Positions 24,797-35,777 of a stretch of DNA of 64,000 nucleotides are shown piece by piece. The translations under genes were made by a program, and so were the position numbers. The stretch comes from Phascolomyces articulosus (taxonomy: Eukaryota > Mucoromycota > Mucoromycetes > Mucorales > Lichtheimiaceae): assembly GCA_025677815.1 (NCBI GenBank), contig JAIXMP010000013.1:248001-312000 (forward strand), read 5' to 3'. Every line of letters begins with the position of its first letter. Positions within the stretch are counted from its first letter, which is position 1. Under the pieces are notes generated by a model. The model was not told the DNA's origin. It did not search any database and saw only the letters and a program-made list of their open reading frames with translations.

Positions 24797-27700
24797 TTAT
24801 TGATGTAAAAACTTCTTGGGAGCTTTATAAAATCGAAGCAAAAGACTTGAACAAACAACACTGATACTTGAAGCAACCATTGCGATGCCAGCAATGTATG
24901 GAGGAAGGCCATGTCCAGTACCGGGATATAAGATACCTGCAGCAATTGGGATTGCTACCACATTGTAAATGAATGCCCATAAAAAGTTGACTCTGATACG
25001 ACGTACAACAGCTCGTGAAACATCATGCATCGTCAATAAATCCCATAAATTGTTTCTAATAAGAACAATACTAGCAGCCTCCATGGCCACATCAGTGGCG
25101 GATCCAACAGAGATGCCAACATCAGCTTGTGCAAGTGATGGAGAATCATTTATACCGTCTATTATATGATAAAGTCGATTTAGTACCAGGATAGTTATAA
25201 ATCTAATAAAAAGTAAAAGATCTTCTATTTTCATAATAAATATTTACCTCCAACCATAGCAACAACAGGCTGCACCAATGATGAATCACGTTTTTTCCAG
25301 AATTTGAATCGATTTCGTCGTTCAATACCACCACGTCGTTGCAAATTACGAATTTTATCTGCCTTTTGTTCTGGCTTGACACCCGCCAAGACACAATCTT
25401 TGTCGATCGACAATTGATCTGCAATCACTCTTCCAGTACGTTCATTATCACCTGTAATCATCCATACTTCAAGGCCCTGTTTGCGAAGTTGCTTTACAAC
25501 ATCTTTAGCTTCAGGTCGAACAATATCAGCAACAGCTACTTGAGCCATCATCATGGTGCGTGAAGCGCTGCAACAAACGGATCCAGAACTACATCGACAT
25601 ACAGTACATGCACAATCATCGTTACAGCCATCGGTATGGAGTTTTTCTTCCCCTAAGCTTGTGACTGGAGCAACCGCCATCAAGACAATTGATTGGCCCT
25701 TGTTTTGCCATTGCACAATTTGATCATGACATTGTTGAGCTTGTCGTACATTGGAGAATCGTGCACGGTTTTCATCCATCCATTCTTGGTTACCAAGGAA
25801 TACATTGACAGCACGTTCTTGCTGTTCTTGGTCATCGATACCATGTCGGCTTGGCCATAAAAAGCGTGCCATATCAGAGGAAAGTGTCATGGTGGCCATC
25901 ACACCACGACCTGGAACTTCTTTAGCATTCTTTAATGAGACACCTTCAAAATAATCTTTGTCATAGCTGTTGTTGTTATCATAGCCTTGCTCAATGCCAC
26001 TATCGCTATCACTATCATCATTGCCTGCTGGTGCACCAAGTTGGATTCTTGCTCGTTTTTCAATAGCTTTTGAAAGTGGATGATTGCTGGCAGAAGTAAC
26101 GCGTCCAAGAAGTTTCCAAATAGCGTTTTGGCGTTCAGTGTCATCGCCATCATGGGATGAGGATGATCCAGTAGTGGGTGCTGTCCAACTATTAGTAACA
26201 ACAGGTTTTCCCAATGTTAAGGTACCAGTCTTGTCAAATGCAATTGTTGTAATCTTGCTTGCCATTTCTAATGCATAGCCACCTCCTTTTACCAATACAC
26301 CATATCGTGCTGCAATGCCAGTGCCAACCATAACGGCTATAAGAAAGAAAGAAAAATGAAAAAGGATACGTTTTAGTTACCCTTGATGTGAAAAAATCTT
26401 ATATGTTCTATTCATATTAAAAAATAATAGGATAAATAAACTTACCAGTTGGACTAGCTAAACCAAGACCACATGGGCATGCAATAACCAAAACAGTAAC
26501 AGCCAACATGACGGCAAATGTTGTTCCATCCCCATTTTCCCCAATCCATTCTTGTGGAATCATATCTTTGACATTAGCCACTTCCCAAATGATAAACGTA
26601 ATAATAGCCAATACGATGACAATAGGTACAAAGACACTTGAAATTTTATCCGCAAAATGCTCAATAGGTGCCTTGGGAGATGCTTGTGCGTCTTGAACGA
26701 GTTGGATAATGCGAGAAAGGGTTGTATCAGATCCAACACGAATGGCACGAATATAGATGGGTGAAGTTAAGTTGATTGTAGCAGTAATAACATCATCTGA
26801 TTCCTTTTTCGATACCGGGACAGATTCACCAGTAATCATTGATTCGTCTGTGCTTGTAGTACCTCTCCAGACTTTTCCATCACAAGGAATACGCCCACCA
26901 GCATTTACTTTAAGAATATCGCCCACTATATAAAATAGATGTAGAAATGTATGTAAGTAAGCCAAGCACTATACTGTTATTTGACATTTTTTTTGAAAAG
27001 TAAAAGCAATGCATATACCTTGAATTTCACTTGTATCAATTTCTCGTTCTACCATAACTTCTTGGACATGTTCAAATTCAGATACGTTGGCATTTTTCTT
27101 ATCTGTTGAATGAGCGCTACTAGCAAGGGTTGTCGAATCGTCACTACCAACATCATTCGTCTTGATTTCTACTAGAATAGCCTTGTCGGGCTGTAAATCC
27201 ATTAGCTTGGTGATTGTTTCGGCTGTCTTGCCCTTAGCCAAAGCTTCAAGCCATTTGCCAAAGTGAATAAACGTAATCAATAACACGGCCGTTTCGAAAT
27301 AATTCATATCATGGTTATTATCCTTTTCGACCATAGCAGCAATAATCTTTCCAACGGATGCGGCATAAGCAACACTCGTTCCCATAGCAACCAAAGTCTC
27401 CATATTTGCGGTACGAGCATAACGTAAAGAACGATATGATTTGACATAGAATGGCCATCCAAGGATGAACTGTACAGGTGTCGCCAAGAGGAATCCAATC
27501 AAATCACCAACAGCCAATCCAGGCACAATGGGTTTCATAAATGCCATATTGACAGGATTATGGTGGGGGAGTGCCATCATAAAGATCATTTCAACAATAA
27601 TAATGGGAATAGCAAATACCAAGGACCAAAGGAATCTTTTCTTGAGAAGATCCATTTCCTTTTGCATAGCTGCACGCATGGCTTCACGTTGGTCGTTTAA

Positions 27701-29756
27701 TGTATCGGTAGCATTGTTCGCTTGTGGCTCGGCCTTGTATCCAAGTTGTTCAATCATATTAGCAAGTGCACGAGCACCCACAATAGATGGATCATGACTG
27801 ATAACAGCAGATTTGGCAAGCAGGTTGACTTGACAACTTGCTACACCAGGTTGCTTCATCATTGCACGCTCAATATTTGCCACACAAGAACTACATGTCA
27901 TACCAGTTACAGATAATCGTGTCACCACTAAATTCTTTTTTGACTTGTCTCCTTCCTCATCACCTTCCTGATCACCTTTGATGATCTTGGTAATATCAAT
28001 ACTATCTGTCATAAAACCAAGCTGCATGATAGTGTCATTGATACGTTTTCGACTGAGCGTATTGTTGGCGAATTGGAATCGAGCACGACCTGAATCGAGA
28101 TCAATCTTGATGGTATTTGTCTGACAGCCAGGTAGATCAGAAAGGGCTTGGCGGATTTTGTCGACACAATTCATACAATACATGCCGCTGACAATCATCT
28201 CGACTTGGTATGTTGCAGGTCTGGCAGCAGGTTGTTGTTCAGCGAGAATTGAAATGTTGCTTGCATTGTATCCCATTCGACTGACAGTAGTGGCAATTTG
28301 TGATTCATTAAGAACATCGCCCTGTACTTCAAAAGATGCACCACCCGTTAACAAATTAACCTTGACGGAATCAGCTGTAACACTTGGAAGAGCAGCTAAA
28401 CCTTGTTCAATGGTTCTTACACAACTATAAAAACAAATAAGCAAACAAAAAAATGAGTATAATTACTTCATCCTGCACAATTTCAAATTCGATACTTTAC
28501 CTTGCACATGTCATACCAGAGATTTGCATGGTAACCTTTTTGGGAACAGCAATGACCGGTGTTTCAACAGAAATGGCGCCCAATGACACGACTGAATCAC
28601 TTGTTATACTTCTAGCTCTTTTTGCTGTTGACTGTTCTGCTGAAGAAGCAATGGCTGCTGGTTGAATAAGGTTGTGAATAATTTGAATGTTTTCTAGATC
28701 ATAGCCACGATTTTCAACTACTTGACGAATATGTGCCACGTCTGGATCCTTGCAAATAAACATGGCCATTTCTGTTTCCAAATCAACTCGTACCGATCCG
28801 CGTTGAACATTGGGTATTTCATTTTCGAGTGCATGAGTTACTGTTGCAACACAACTTTGGCAAGTCATACCAAGCACCCGCATGACGATCTTGCGTAAGC
28901 CTGCTGAATCCGTTATTGACGGTGATGACGACGATCCACTTTTTGGTGTTGTATCTGTCATATTAGAGATACCTTTGCCGAACCGAGGTCTACCAACAAC
29001 GTCGTAACCCAAGTCTTCCACTGTTTCAACAATAAGTTCGGTTTGAATCGCGTCCCCCTGGTATGAAAATGTAGCCGATCGTTTACCGAGATCCACCTGG
29101 ACCGAATCACTAATAACTCCTGGTAAACTTTGAAGTGCATGTGTTACCGATCGAGTACAATGGGAACAAGTCATACCACTAATGGACAATGTCACCGTCT
29201 TGAGCTCTTGCTTGCCTTGTTGATCTTTTTCTTCGTCGCTTTGCTGTTCATCAGTTCTTCGTAAACGGACAGATTCAACATCATAACCTAGGTCTTCAAT
29301 GGTTTGTGCCAACCGGTCCGCATTCATACTTGGATTATATTTAGAAAAGAGGAGTGAAGCAGCCCCTTGGTCCAGAGAGATATGGATGGAATCTGGTATA
29401 ACATCAGGTAATTCTAATAATGCATTATGGATCGTCTTGGTACAGTGGTTGCATGTCATTCCAGAGATTGATAATGTCCCAAGAACTGTACTCGCTGTTG
29501 TCTCGTGGGTACTATCATCAGTAATCACCTCATAACCAAGTTCTTCGATGGCGTTTTCAGCAATTAATTGCGTTGATCTTGTGTCTATGCCGATCTGAAC
29601 CGCCATACGCGCCTGGCCAGTATCCAAATTGACAGCTACAGAAGAAGGTTCGATCCCAGGAACTCCTTGTAATGCCGCCGTTACTTTTTTTAAACAACTA
29701 TTACATGTCATTCCACGTATATTAAGATTTATTTCTTGTAAATATTGATTTGACAT
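24797..29756 (-). CDS. CCC2: copper-transporting P1B-type ATPase with seven HMA modules (1530 aa)
   Basis: Exons in transcription order: 29756-28501, 28424-27019, 26925-26446, 26336-25248, 25158-24797, in frame to TAA. Seven heavy-metal-associated modules carry CxxC at residues 18/21, 102/105, 197/200, 299/302, 417/420, 502/505 and 596/599. The sixth reads GMYCMNC; the fifth is split by intron 1. A copper-ATPase core follows: TGES (about 918), CPC in the sixth membrane helix (1037-1039), phosphorylated DKTGT (D1082), the nucleotide-binding SNHPLSKA (His-Pro at 1133), TGDN, and MVGDGINDSP split by intron 4. Relatives move Cu+ into the late Golgi for multicopper oxidases. Yeast Ccc2 has two such modules and human ATP7A/B six. 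A short insertion (1285-1303) has seven cysteines. No signal peptide is seen, as usual for the family. Confidence 0.95.
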
Positions 29757-30058
29757 GATGATGTAGGTCTATATGGTATTGATACAAAGAATAGGGAATA
29801 TGTGATAATAATAAAAAAAGATAAAAGTTTGTTGAAGAAAGAAGGTTGAATTTTTATTAGAGCGGGACTTATATATTTGAAAATGAGGGTTTTCTGCCAC
29901 CGCGTGACTAAAAATTGGCCAGAGCAAAATATGCCCGGTTACATATTTTTCCTTTTCTTGGTATTTTTTTTAAGGCTGTGCAATGATCCAGGAAATTCGA
30001 GAAAATATGAAATCAAATGATTACTAAAATGTTTGCTTTTTATTTTTTATTGTTATTA
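29757..30058. other. CCC2 promoter spacer
   Basis: The 302 bases between the CCC2 start and the F-box gene's stop hold a minus-strand TATATAAG (29868-29875), 112 bases before the CCC2 ATG. No other element is recognisable. Confidence 0.5.
29868..29875 (-). promoter_or_regulatory. CCC2: TATA-like element of CCC2
   Basis: TATATAAG on the minus strand at the expected distance upstream of the start at 29756. Confidence 0.5.
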
Positions 30059-30919
30059 TTACACCAACAATACCTTTTTATTTTTTAAAACAGTCCTACG
30101 ACGCCTATTGCTATATTCAATAGATTCCAACCCTCGATGATGATCCAATAATAGCATGGCTTTTTCTTTGGAATCGATTGCAGGGATATGTTGCAGATTT
30201 AAATGTCGTAAATAAACAAGGTGTTGTACCATCTCTAAACATGGTTCAAAATGTACTTGGTCACACCAGAAAAGACTTAACCGTACCAATCGAGGTAGTC
30301 CATGAGCAATATTCATGACCGTATGTGAATCCACCCAATTACATCCGCCAATATTCAAATCTTGTAACTTTGATAGGCTCGGTTCCATCAAACTTTCCAA
30401 ATGATTAGGTGTATCAATTGCATAACAAGGTAAAACCATGGTACCACTTAGATCTAGTTTTCTAAGATGGAAAAGACTTGCTTGCCGTAACAAGTCCAAA
30501 GTATCCAGATTTAATTTACAATTTATTAGAATAGATGTGTGTAAGGTACGGGTTGATCGTCGGATAAGCCGATTGAGTACTTGTATTGATATTTTGTCGC
30601 AATCGGTTAGATTAATGTAGGTTAAGGATGATAACGGTACATCATCATTTATTGAGCTATTATGGAAATGATACAAATGTTTGTCGGTGACATGGTGGCT
30701 GATGCCGCTCAGATCAAGAATTGAAATCAAATCGAGACACTGTTTACTGTAGGCGGAAAATCGGTCGAGCTGATCAAGTGTGGTAAAACGGGGTGCATAA
30801 TATAACCGAGGAAGTGTCACCGAACTCCAAGCACGACAAACAGCACCAAGTGATCCAAGGTCATGTTGGGATAGAAAACTAAAAATGTAATTTACTAGTT
30901 CTGGAGGAAGGGTATCCAT
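30059..30919 (-). CDS. F-box/leucine-rich-repeat protein (286 aa)
   Basis: Intronless. Residues about 2-42 are an F-box (LPPELVNYIFSFLSQHDLGSLGAVCRAW). It is followed by irregular leucine-rich repeats with the xLxxLDLSG/LNLxxC pattern: ISILDLSG, LTYINLTDCDKIS, LRKLDLSGT, LQDLNIGGCNWV, LVRLSLFWCDQV, LRHLNLQHI. By family, the F-box binds Skp1 and the repeats choose substrates for an SCF ubiquitin ligase; the substrate cannot be told from sequence. The C-terminus is short and basic (NRRRRTVLKNKK). The gene lies on the same strand as CCC2 and the UBE3D-like gene, but there is no evidence of co-transcription. Single-exon structure contrasts with its intron-rich neighbours. Confidence 0.88.
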   Translation of the reverse strand: MDTLPPELVNYIFSFLSQHDLGSLGAVCRAWSSVTLPRLYYAPRFTTLDQLDRFSAYSKQCLDLISILDLSGISHHVTDKHLYHFHNSSINDDVPLSSLTYINLTDCDKISIQVLNRLIRRSTRTLHTSILINCKLNLDTLDLLRQASLFHLRKLDLSGTMVLPCYAIDTPNHLESLMEPSLSKLQDLNIGGCNWVDSHTVMNIAHGLPRLVRLSLFWCDQVHFEPCLEMVQHLVYLRHLNLQHIPAIDSKEKAMLLLDHHRGLESIEYSNRRRRTVLKNKKVLLV

Positions 30920-31095
30920 GAGAAAAAAAACAAGAGAGAGAAAATAAAGAGAATATGACTGTTGTTAATAGTAATAACAAAGAATAAAGAAGAAGTATTG
31001 AAGGGTATTGTTGATTGATTTGGTTTTACTTTAATAAATAAATAAAGCATGGGTTTTCTTAATCATGCCAGGGATCTTCTTCCTTTGATTTGACT

Positions 31096-32766
31096 TCATC
31101 GTTTGATAAAACCGACCGAGAAATTATGTATAAGTGCCATGGCAGGATTGTTCATGGTGCGAGCATGCGGTGGTACTAGTTTTGTAGAATGCTTGAGTGT
31201 TTCTAACAATAACTCACAGCATGATTCAGGATATATAAGATGATCTGCCGTCTTATCCTTTGACCACATTTCAATACGCTTGTCATTATTGGACGCGCTG
31301 CCTTTTTGAGTACAATCAATATAGAAAACTTTCATAACTATAGTATTAAAAGATGGTTAATTATCATATCACTTTACCATGTTTTTTCGACGTATTTTTT
31401 TTGTTCTTCCCTGAACTTACCACGTTCATGATAAATGTCACTGGGTGCATTTGCATCCATAAATCCTTGGTTGTAAATAATATGTGTATCCCAGTTAAAC
31501 AACCATAGCTAAAAAAAATTGTATTGTTAGTAATCAACTCTATTTCCCTTGATTTAGACAATAAGCAATAGAGTTTCTTTTTTACCAGTGCGTAAATCCG
31601 TTTATTTTTACGGCCCTGAATAAGGAAACGGTAAGTTGCGTGGGCTTTTGCAGCATCAAATAGGTCATAAACAAGGAATTCTAAGAAAGTCGGGAATGGT
31701 TGTTCTGCTGGTAATAGGGCAATGCAATACTTGTAAAATTTGGCTGCCAAAAGTGATATACCACCCTCTAAAATAAACATATGTTTGTATCAAGATATTG
31801 CTGCCTCTCTTTTTTTTCCTTGGTTTCATTTTCTTACCTTGTTTTTGTTCATATTGACCTTCACCAAGTGGTTCTTCACATTTTGAACAATGGATTGAAA
31901 TCCATTTCTTTGATAAGCCAATATCCCACTAATACAGGAAAATGAAATGCATGATTGGTGTTAATTAAATGCTTATATAGCAATAAAAAAAATGTATGTC
32001 ACTGTAGTAGCTCAATCCAAAGAATGAATCTTAATCTGCGGTAAGCTGTTTTATGAAATGACAATAGAATTTTGATCTAGGATTTTTGTATCGGCCAATC
32101 GAGCATATGACTTTCGCCACGACAGCCTTCTTGAAATCCGTATATATTAACACATAATAATAAAAATATCTACTTTACCTTAATATTCGAGGTATCATCT
32201 GTTGTAAATGATTCAAGCAACAAATCTTGAGGATGCAATAAAAGATACGTAGCACCAGCCAAGACCATTTTTGGGCGTGCAGATATTGGCTGCATGCGTG
32301 CCCTATGCTCTTCTGGTTTTGCTTCATGACATATCCAACATTCCACCAACTCATACCAGTGTTCAGAAGGTAAATCTTTGGCTTGGAATTCAGTGGCTGA
32401 GGTGATGCGCTGTTGACATGATCCACACGCTAATCCTTGCATGTTCGAAAGTTCTCTTGCCGTCCAACGCGTCTTGAGATCGTCATCATGAGCAGTGCTC
32501 TTGTTGCTGCTACCAATAGGTTTGGAAAGAACAAGTTTAATGTCATATTCTTGAGTGTTGGTAGAAGTTGCAGGTGTGATGGTCAAGACACGAGGATCTA
32601 ACTGTACATCAAACGCGTTAAAGTCGACAATGACATTGCCTTTATAACAAAGGGCATTATGTTTAATAGCAAGTTTTTCAGGAGTTAATGATGTTGATTC
32701 TACAGCAATAGTTGAACGGATGGCATTGATATTAGCAAGCTGTTCAGAAAAAAAAGGAATAACCAT
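31096..32766 (-). CDS. UBE3D: UBE3D/Ipa1-like HECT_2-domain protein (396 aa)
   Basis: Exons in transcription order: 32766-32179, 31928-31838, 31767-31586, 31508-31421, 31337-31096, in frame to TGA. Diagnostic pieces: a CGSC zinc-type motif; ...LPSEHWYELVECWICHE; WISIHCSKCEEPLGEG; the helical block ISLLAAKFYKYCIALLPAEQ; and the C-terminal VMKVFYIDCTQ...HLIYPESCCELLLETLKHST...VGFIKR. This order matches human UBE3D (E2-binding, HECT-like E3; 389 aa) and yeast Ipa1, an essential factor linked to pre-mRNA 3'-end processing. The length matches the family. The cellular role here is inferred from homology only. Confidence 0.88.
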
Positions 32767-33017
32767 AGTTTTTTTTTTCTTTTCCCTCGTTCAAATGAAA
32801 TAATTTTTATCTTGTGAAAAATGCCACTGATTTTTGAAGTAGCGCGCATCTCATATGATTCTAAGTACTCTGTTTTTTACAACAGCTGTATATGAAGAAA
32901 AAGAAAGTATACATATTTGCGTGTGATATAATATAATGGAGTACTCCATAAAGTGAGAAGGAGGAATACTTCTTTATTATTATACCGTTATATTATTATA
33001 TAAAAGATCATTTATGA

Positions 33018-34428
33018 TTATATACCAATATAAAGCTTGTTTAGAAAACCAGTATTGATCTTGACAGTTTTGACTCGGTAATAGTCTGACAATGCGTCTT
33101 GCCCATTTTCTCTACCAATACGTACCACTTTGTTTATACCCACCGAATGGTGTATTATAATCAAATTCATCACAGCAATTGACCCCTATCATAATTAAAA
33201 AAAAATAGCCAATTCAATATGTAAAAAATCTGTTTTCGAAGAAACTTTGTAATATTATAGGAAACTATCCATATATTATGGATATATCATGATTCACTTA
33301 CAGATAATGCCCGTCTCCAACGTATTGGTAATAGTGACAGCACGAGATATATCCTGAGTAAAAACAGAAGCTATCAGACCGTATTTGGTATCATGTGACA
33401 TTTCAATAGCATCGTCAATGTCCCTAAATTTAGAAATTGCAACAACAGGACTAAAAGCTTCTTTTTGCATTATCTTCATGTTGTATTTAGCAACTACATT
33501 ATAAAGGGAATATTTTAATTATTCATGAATAAATGACATTATACATTTAATTATTTCGATTATAATTGAAAATTTAATATACTAGTATATATAGTAGACT
33601 CGATGTAGTACCCTCAATCACCTACTCGATTTTCCCCCATATAACCAGTAGCACCTTCTTCCTTGGTGACTTCAAAGTAGTTCATGATACGATCAAATTG
33701 GGCTTTTGAAATTTGAGGACCTTGGAATGTATCTTGGTCAAATGGATCACCCAACTTTGGTCTTGCTAGTATATTCCTTGAAGCGTTCCAAGAAATTTTC
33801 ATAGATACCTTCTTGGACAAAAATTCTGTTACCTATTATACGTGATTTACATTAACAAGAAAAATAATATACACTTTGAATGAAACATAAAGGAACAAAG
33901 CATTTACCAGCATAACAACATCGACCCTGATTAAAGAAAGCACCAATATGTGCCCAGGAGACTAATTGATCGAGATCAGCATTATCAAAAATAATAGTAG
34001 GCGATTTGTCACGAAGATTGAGAGTAAGGTTCTTCGAATTGGATTCAGAAGAAGCCTTCATGATCATACGACCAACGGCAGTACAGTAGAACCCATAAAT
34101 GTAACTTTACCAACCTTTGGATGACGTGCAAGTTTATCGCCAGCGATATCATCATAACCTGTGATGATGTTAATGACACCTGGTGCTATAATGAAAATGC
34201 TGTTGATATTATTGATTATGTTTTGGAAATTAGTAATAGATATTGTTGAATAATGAACTTAGAGTTGAAAAAACATACCTTTTCAACTTACAAAAACCAG
34301 CCTCCTTGATGAGACCAGCTACCTTCGAAGTAGATAAAGGTGTAAGCTCAGAAGTTTTAAGGATAATAACGTTGCCAGTGCAGAGGGCTGGACCTAATTT
34401 CCAACCAGAAATCATGAGAGGAAACTCC
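33018..34428 (-). pseudogene. decayed aldehyde dehydrogenase paralogue
   Basis: Closely resembles the intact ALDH at 35778-37934, but only the counterparts of its exons 4-8 are clear. Retained pieces: [16 protein letters not shown] (to 34428), [36 protein letters not shown] and [21 protein letters not shown]. Lesions: about 5 extra bases near 34080 (in the GST-AVGR segment), 1 extra base near 33750 (KVG/DP), an in-frame TGA at 33614-33616, and 4 extra bases near 33120. The conserved LELGGKSP has become LNLRDKSP, so the general-base Glu is lost; FGPVV has become FSPVV. No first three exons were found. A short stretch near 35.22-35.28 kb faintly resembles the start of exon 3. Intron positions differ from the intact gene (75-nt intron 33833-33907 extra, last intron absent). 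Confidence 0.88.
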
Positions 34429-35777
34429 AAAAAAAACACTTACGCCAAAAATTTCAATATATCTGTAATAGAGGATACTTAACGGCTCTCAATATAATCA
34501 GTGTACATCGTGCATGTTGTTTATTTCTGGTATAACTCTTTAATCATAGCCGCTGAAACGATATTTAAAAAAATTGCCAATTGTTTCATCGATCTCCTGA
34601 GGGCGTTAGCAACAGGATGAAATGGAAGTGCCCCAACCACATGCATTTGGAAAAAAAAAGGTTTCCAATATGTAAACTACACTACTAAATGTGCAGTAGT
34701 GGTCGCTCAATCGATAGTTTGAGCTAGTATTGAAAAATATTAAGCGCAACCCGATCCAGACACGCTGATATATTTTATAAAAGCGCGTTTAATTCTTTTT
34801 GCGTCAAAATCATGAAATTCCACAGGATGAATTTATAATACAAAGGAATAATCAAACCACACTTCAGGGTTTTCTCCTCCAAATAATAATTGATGATCCA
34901 ATGTTAAGGCCTTAGTACAAATACCTTAGTTTCATTGAATAATAAAGTAAACCCTCTCAATTTTTTATATGTTAAGCTTGATTGTCCCTGCTTGTGGATT
35001 AAAGTTCTTTACGCCCTACTGTAGATATAAAGACATTTATTTTTTTACTGATCGATTCTGTCCGTGCGATGTTAAAACCAGGCAATTCGAAGAATGTCAT
35101 ATTTGTTTCAGTTCCACACAGTGGTCTGTTTTCATGAATGATAAATTCCCTGTACCTATAACTTAAGCATAAATCTTTTTTTAAAAAAAATTGGCTTTTT
35201 ATATACTCATAAGTCCCCCCAGTGAACAGCGACAGGAGCAATAGCAACTTCAGCAGCAGTGTTGACTTGAATCGCTGTATTGTAGTAATAATAATTATAT
35301 ACCTTAACTGCACATAGTATTTGTATACACAACACAAGTTAACATATTACAAGCATTCATGATTATAATATAGTGGATGAAACAAACATAAATAATGTTG
35401 TTGAAAAGAAATCGATTTTTTTACAATATATTCAGGTTTTACAAAGCAAATGTCATTCATAGAACACTGCTGCTTTCATAGTATACTTCAACATAGGGTG
35501 TGGGTTGTGCTATATACTAAATAAGAAAAAAAACAAAAGGCTTTTACATACATAGCTTTTTAAAAGCTGCATAGGAAGAAATATGTTCCAGGGAAAGAAT
35601 AGGTGTCTGTGTGTGATGTAATAAAGGGAAATAAAGAGTTTTGCAAGTTACAATAGAGAGTTAGAGGAAAATATGGGAGCAGTGGAAAGAATTATATATT
35701 TTTTTATACAAGTTGTGTTAAGAAGGTTAAATTGTTATGGTACGTAAAAAAAAAAGAAGGAAAAAATCGAAAAAAAT
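34429..35777. other. spacer between the ALDH relic and ALDH gene
   Basis: No gene seen. A roughly 50-base stretch near 35.22-35.28 kb may be a remnant of the relic's third exon (shared CAGCAG-YR-TTGACTTGA on the plus strand). The 112-codon minus-strand frame at 34999-35337 is not convincing as a gene. Confidence 0.5.

Noticed and set aside
34999..35337. 112-codon minus-strand frame between the ALDH copies
   Set aside because: Repetitive Leu/Ile-rich start, no motif and no splice continuity with neighbours. Only a short piece faintly resembles ALDH exon 3.
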